A DNA stretch of 8,765 bases from Deltaproteobacteria bacterium (GTDB lineage Bacteria > Desulfobacterota > Desulfobacteria > Desulfobacterales > Desulfatirhabdiaceae), in NCBI GenBank assembly GCA_021778975.1, contig JAJYBO010000118.1, positions 1 through 8,765 of the forward strand. The letters are read 5' to 3'. The notes under the pieces were generated by a model. It saw only the letters and a program-made list of their open reading frames with translations, was not told the origin of the DNA and made no database searches. Within the stretch, counting starts at the first letter, position 1. Each line of letters starts with the position of its first letter. A program made the position numbers and the translations under genes. Below are positions 5,198 to 8,765 of the stretch, piece after piece.

Positions 5198-7569
5198 CGA
5201 CAAATTCCGATATCGCTTTGCCACTGGAAGTAACCGTCGGCATTCACGAGGCCGAACTCTATCAGTCCATGGGGCTTTTAGAACCCAGTTTGAATATTTA
5301 TAACCGCTTGATCGCCGATCCCGTGGTCAGAGACTCTCAGCTTGCACAGGATATCCGCAGCCGGATAGACTTGCTTCAGAAACAAATCCAGACGCAGGAG
5401 CAGGAAGATGCGACGGTTTCTCAACAAGAACTTTCCATTCTTCAGAATAACCAGACTTCAGAAGATAATGTGGAAGCCATCATCGCCAGCGCCACCGCTC
5501 TAAAAGATCTGGGACTTTTCAAAGAAGCCTGTTCCGAATACGACCAGGCGTTTCAGAAGAATCCGCTGACACCGAACCTGATGCACTGTTTCATCGAGAG
5601 TCTGTTTCGTTTTCAGTCACCACGTCAAATCGTGGATCATTTATCCCATCAGATTCAACGACAATATCTCAACGATTCCGAGAAAGCCAGATTGATATCC
5701 GATATGGGTCTTGAGTTCGAGAAGCGGGGATACAAAGATCAGGCAATCGAACTTTACAAGTCCGCCATTCAGATGGATCCCTCAGGCGAAGAAACCGACA
5801 AACGCCTGTCCGCGCTCCTGTCTCAACTGGCGCCAGGCTCCCGGTATGACTATCTGATTCAGCAAAAACTCATCAGCCCTGGGCAACTCCAGAAAGCCCT
5901 GGTGCTTGCTCAAAAATCCCGAAAGAGTGTGGAATACGCTTTGATGGAGGAATTTCGTCTCAGTAAGACGGATATCGGAAAGTCTCTGTCACAGTTTTAC
6001 GGATGTCCATTCAAGGCGTTCGATCCCCAACATCCGGTACCGTTCGAGCTAATCCGAAATCTGAAAAAGTCGTTTCTGATGCATGATGTGTGGGTGCCGC
6101 TGGGCTGGGAAAAAAACCGAATACAGATTATCGTGGATGACCCCAAGGACATCCGAAAAACCGATCACATCAAGACGCTGGTCAAAGTTCCTGAAATTGA
6201 TCTTGCAGTCGGTATTCGGGAAGACATCGAGCAGTTCATCACGTATTTCTATGCGGAACGCACGCCGGAACCTGCTGAACTCTCTCTCGGAATCGAAGAC
6301 ATCATTCCCAATATCCTTTTCGATGAGGAAGAAGCTGTTGATGACGATATTGAATCCATGGATGAATCCACCAGTCAGGTCGTTCGGCTGGTAGATCAGG
6401 TTTTTGTGGCCGCGTATCGCAGCAATGTATCGGATATTCATATTGAACCATCCACCCTCACCAACAAGACCACCATCCGTTTTCGGATGGATGGCGTCTG
6501 CCAGGAATACCTGAAGGTTCCCAATTCGATGACCAAAGGAATCCTGTCCCGCATCAAAATCATGAGCAACCTGGATATTTCCGAACGCAGGCTTCCCCAA
6601 GACGGAAAGATTAAATTCCGACGCAAGGGGGTGCCACAATTTGAACTTCGTGTCGCCACAATCCCCACCACCGGCGGTTATGAAGATGCGGTTCTTCGAA
6701 TTCTGGCCAAAGCCGGCGCCATGAAACTGACGCAGATGGGATTAAACGATCGCAACCTGAAGATCATGCAGAAAATTCTGGTGCAACCCTATGGCATAAT
6801 TCTGGTGGTAGGGCCTACGGGATCTGGAAAAACCACATCTCTACACGCGGCGTTGGGGCATATCAACAAACCGGGAATTAAAATATGGACCGCCGAAGAT
6901 CCTGTTGAAATCACCCAACAGGGCCTGCGTCAGGTGGAAGTGAAATCTCAGATCGGCCTTACATTTGCGCGGATCATGAGATCGTTTCTGCGGGCGGACC
7001 CCGATGTCATCATGATTGGTGAAATGCGTGACGAAGAAACCGCGGCCATCGGCATCGAGGCGTCGTTGACAGGTCACCTGGTGTTTTCCACACTTCACAC
7101 CAACAGCGCGCCGGAAACCATCACCCGATTGCTGGATATGGGGCTAAATCCATTGAACTTTTCGGATGCGTTTTTAGGGGTGCTGGCCCAGCGTCTGGTC
7201 AGAACCCTGTGCAGCAACTGTCGGCAATCTTATCATCCCGCCGAAGAAGAGTTCAACGACATCGTTACGGCATATGGCCCTGAGACATTTCAATTGACCG
7301 AAATCACCTATTCGCCGGATATGACGCTATATCGTCCGGCAGGGTGCGATATCTGTTCCGGAAGTGGATATAAAGGCCGCATGGGCATTCACGAACTCAT
7401 GGAAGGCACGCGCGAGATCAAGCGCATGATCAAAAAGCAGGCATCCTCAGAAGATTTGTTCATTCAGGCCGCCCGAGAAGGCATGACAACTTTAAAACAG
7501 GATGCAATTCTGAAAGTGCTTCAAGGTATCACCGATATGCAGGAAGTCAACCGGGTGTGCATCGGGTAA
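5194..7569 (+). CDS. TPR-MshEN-PilB/GspE-type motor ATPase
   Basis: This 791-residue hexameric-motor-type ATPase is about 200 residues longer than usual PilB/GspE. Residues 1-205 are TPR-like helices (e.g. AIELYKSAIQMDPSGEE, 184-200). Residues about 215-355 match the MshEN/GspE N-terminal fold, which binds cyclic di-GMP in some members. An acidic linker precedes the ATPase core (about 393-791), which has SDIHIEP (413-419), Walker A GPTGSGKT (540-547), Asp box AEDPVE (567-572), Walker B DPDVIMIGEMRD (602-613), His box GHLVFSTLHTN (627-637) and a zinc tetracysteine (C673, C676, C718, C721). The tetracysteine and MshEN point to a pilus-assembly or secretion motor rather than a PilT retraction motor. 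The GTG start overlaps the kinase stop (GTGA) with GAGGT 9 nt upstream, implying coupled translation. It would act at the cytoplasmic face of an inner-membrane PilC/GspF platform, not encoded here. PilB versus GspE cannot be decided. Confidence 0.93.
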   Translation: MTTNSDIALPLEVTVGIHEAELYQSMGLLEPSLNIYNRLIADPVVRDSQLAQDIRSRIDLLQKQIQTQEQEDATVSQQELSILQNNQTSEDNVEAIIASATALKDLGLFKEACSEYDQAFQKNPLTPNLMHCFIESLFRFQSPRQIVDHLSHQIQRQYLNDSEKARLISDMGLEFEKRGYKDQAIELYKSAIQMDPSGEETDKRLSALLSQLAPGSRYDYLIQQKLISPGQLQKALVLAQKSRKSVEYALMEEFRLSKTDIGKSLSQFYGCPFKAFDPQHPVPFELIRNLKKSFLMHDVWVPLGWEKNRIQIIVDDPKDIRKTDHIKTLVKVPEIDLAVGIREDIEQFITYFYAERTPEPAELSLGIEDIIPNILFDEEEAVDDDIESMDESTSQVVRLVDQVFVAAYRSNVSDIHIEPSTLTNKTTIRFRMDGVCQEYLKVPNSMTKGILSRIKIMSNLDISERRLPQDGKIKFRRKGVPQFELRVATIPTTGGYEDAVLRILAKAGAMKLTQMGLNDRNLKIMQKILVQPYGIILVVGPTGSGKTTSLHAALGHINKPGIKIWTAEDPVEITQQGLRQVEVKSQIGLTFARIMRSFLRADPDVIMIGEMRDEETAAIGIEASLTGHLVFSTLHTNSAPETITRLLDMGLNPLNFSDAFLGVLAQRLVRTLCSNCRQSYHPAEEEFNDIVTAYGPETFQLTEITYSPDMTLYRPAGCDICSGSGYKGRMGIHELMEGTREIKRMIKKQASSEDLFIQAAREGMTTLKQDAILKVLQGITDMQEVNRVCIG

Positions 7570-7634
7570 CGTGGTTTTTCAACATAGAAAATATACCCGT
7601 CAAGAAAGGACATCCTGCCTCCTCTCAACCGGGG
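7570..7634. other. 65-bp convergent junction
   Basis: This gap separates the stop codons of the converging ATPase and SWIM-protein genes. A 10-bp palindrome, AACCGGGGTT (7627-7636), followed by ATCTCTTTTT on the plus strand is the nearest thing to a terminator, but its 4-bp stem is too short to call. Nothing else is visible. Confidence 0.5.
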
Positions 7635-8486
7635 TTATCTCTTTTTGGGTTTGGTCTTTGAAACTTTCGGTTTGACAGCAGCTTTTCGAGATCTGACAGT
7701 TTTTTTTGAAGACTTCTCAGGCGCCGGCGCTTCCGAAGCATCCGGCATCAGACAGATACCGAACAATGCACTGATTTCAGACAGGCTGTACTCCGAAAGC
7801 TGAACGATTCTCGAAGATTTCTCCGGTTGTCTGCTCAGCAAATCTTCGGCTTCCTTTTTGACTACCTGGCCGATAAGATCGTCCATATTGACCCCGCGCA
7901 GCGTAAAGAAAAGCTCCGGAGAAATATCCAGACGAACCCCCACACCATACATCACGGCGGCCACATGTTTGCACATGACGGCCCAGTCCGGACAGGAACA
8001 ATCCAGTTTGATCTCTTTGGGCGATGGAAATAGCCCTGCTTCTTTGGTAAAAAAAATATCCTTGAGTTCTTCCGGAAATTTACCTTCCAGCAGCGCCTGC
8101 ATGGTTTCAATCTTCCCCATCGCTTTTTGCACCAAATCTTTCCAGTTTGCATCCGAAATCGCCTGGATGCGAATGGTAACCTGATAAGGCTCTGCAGACG
8201 ACCCGGCGACAATTCCCCGGATCGTTTCCTTTTCGATTTGCAGATCTAACACCATGCCGTTTGTCAGATAAGAACGCCCGCGTGGAAGCCGGTTGGCATA
8301 ATCCGAATAGCGTTCCAGATTTTGATTCCAGGACTTTCCCCACCACGACCGGGCAAGAATTCGTCCAGAAACTGAAATCGGCTGCAAGTTGCCAGTCTTC
8401 TTTCTGAGTTTTTCCGCCTGCCGCCGCGCCTTCGCCTGGCGTTCCGCCACCGGTACGTAAGGAGGATAATTACCATGCCATCCCAT
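7635..8486 (-). CDS. SWIM zinc-finger protein, partner of the adjacent SNF2-family helicase
   Basis: This 283-residue soluble protein carries a SWIM zinc finger, CxCxnCxH: C163-S-C165 and C172-K-H174 within DCSCPDWAVMCKHVAAV. SWIM fingers bind zinc and are thought to contact DNA or proteins. The N-terminal half matches bacterial SWIM proteins that accompany SNF2 helicases, including the conserved ARSWWGKSWNQNLE segment (45-58) and the RGRSYLTNG turn (69-77). The C-terminal tail from about 258 is Lys/Arg/Ser-rich (ending KPKKR), a probable disordered nucleic-acid-binding extension. The ATG lies 4 nt after the helicase stop codon, with its Shine-Dalgarno (GGAGGA) inside the end of the helicase gene, so the two are very likely co-transcribed and translationally coupled. 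Its molecular role is not established; a cofactor of the helicase is the usual inference. Confidence 0.87.
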   Translation of the reverse strand: MGWHGNYPPYVPVAERQAKARRQAEKLRKKTGNLQPISVSGRILARSWWGKSWNQNLERYSDYANRLPRGRSYLTNGMVLDLQIEKETIRGIVAGSSAEPYQVTIRIQAISDANWKDLVQKAMGKIETMQALLEGKFPEELKDIFFTKEAGLFPSPKEIKLDCSCPDWAVMCKHVAAVMYGVGVRLDISPELFFTLRGVNMDDLIGQVVKKEAEDLLSRQPEKSSRIVQLSEYSLSEISALFGICLMPDASEAPAPEKSSKKTVRSRKAAVKPKVSKTKPKKR

Positions 8487-8490
8487 CGCT

Positions 8491-8765
8491 TCAATCCTCC
8501 TCCGTCAGTGTCAGGGTGAACATATCCCGAATCTGGTCATTGGACATTTCCGTAATCCACGATTCCGCTCCGGACGAAAGAATTTTTTCCGATAATTGGG
8601 TTTTATTTTCGATCATGGCGTCAATTTTCTCTTCCACGGTCCCCTTACAGACAAATTGATGTACGACCACACTGCGTTTTTGTCCAATTCGGAATGCCCG
8701 GTCTTCGGCCTGTTTTTCGACAGCAGGGTTCCACCAGCGGTCAAAATGAATGACGTGATTGGCGG
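8491..8765 (-). CDS. SNF2/RapA-family helicase, C-terminal fragment (runs off window)
   Basis: The last 90 codons of a gene entering from the right edge are visible; its start is beyond the window. The translation contains helicase motif V-like NHVIHFDRWWNP and motif VI QAEDRAFRIGQKR, which carries the arginine finger and is diagnostic of SNF2-type superfamily 2 ATPases. After these comes the typical tail EEKIDAMIENKTQLSEKIL and an acidic end (LTLTEED) before the TGA at 8493-8491. SNF2 proteins translocate on double-stranded DNA to remodel or strip bound proteins; bacterial members include RapA and many uncharacterised helicases. The frame is open to the edge with no disruption, so truncation is due only to the window boundary. 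The tail encodes the Shine-Dalgarno of the next gene. Confidence 0.92.
   Translation of the reverse strand, partial: ANHVIHFDRWWNPAVEKQAEDRAFRIGQKRSVVVHQFVCKGTVEEKIDAMIENKTQLSEKILSSGAESWITEMSNDQIRDMFTLTLTEED

Noticed and set aside
6049..6639. 196-codon open frame on the minus strand
   Set aside because: It lies entirely antisense to the MshEN/ATPase coding region, has no recognisable domain, and the plus-strand gene is unambiguous.
7600..7650. Rho-independent terminator at the convergent junction
   Set aside because: The only palindrome (AACCGGGGTT) has a 4-bp stem, and the T-rich run is separated and interrupted.
1..8765. CRISPR array, tRNA, rRNA, insertion sequence or prophage
   Set aside because: I saw no regularly spaced repeats, no tRNA cloverleaf, no transposase or integrase motifs and no rRNA sequence.

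Overview
The window looks like a chromosomal segment of a Gram-negative delta-lineage bacterium, probably Desulfobacterota (Desulfobacterales-like). This rests on moderate GC, the MglA/roadblock gene pair, a hybrid kinase with a GAF domain of a type I associate with these bacteria, a TPR-containing PilB/GspE-type ATPase, and a left-edge sequence resembling a dispersed repeat I recall from Desulfobacterales genomes. The assignment is from recognition, not from a database search.

Layout. Positions 1-113 hold a repeat-like sequence with a perfect hairpin. A small DUF2892/YgaP-type membrane protein gene follows on the minus strand (164-361). A 528-bp AT-rich divergent intergenic region (362-889) separates it from five tightly packed plus-strand genes. 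These encode a roadblock/LC7 protein (890-1318), an MglA-family small GTPase (1359-1964, TTG start), an unrecognised 254-residue protein (1977-2741), a cytoplasmic hybrid histidine kinase with receiver domains at both ends (2774-5197), and a TPR-MshEN-ATPase protein of the PilB/GspE family (5194-7569). Gaps are 40, 12 and 32 nt, and the last two genes overlap by 4 nt, so this is very probably one operon. After a 65-nt convergent junction, two minus-strand genes form a separate pair: a SWIM zinc-finger protein (7635-8486) and the C-terminal end of an SNF2-family helicase (8491 to beyond 8765).

How the genes may work together (inference). In Myxococcus, MglA is a polarity GTPase, the roadblock protein MglB is its GTPase-activating partner, response-regulator proteins help place them at the cell poles, and MglA controls type IV pilus activity. 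Here a GTPase, a roadblock partner, a phosphorelay protein and a pilus or secretion motor ATPase are encoded together. This suggests a self-contained switch controlling the location or activity of a type IV pilus/type II secretion-like motor. The 254-residue protein in the middle is the least understood part and could be an adaptor. The SNF2-SWIM pair is a common bacterial arrangement, unrelated to the operon, and probably acts on DNA or nucleoprotein.
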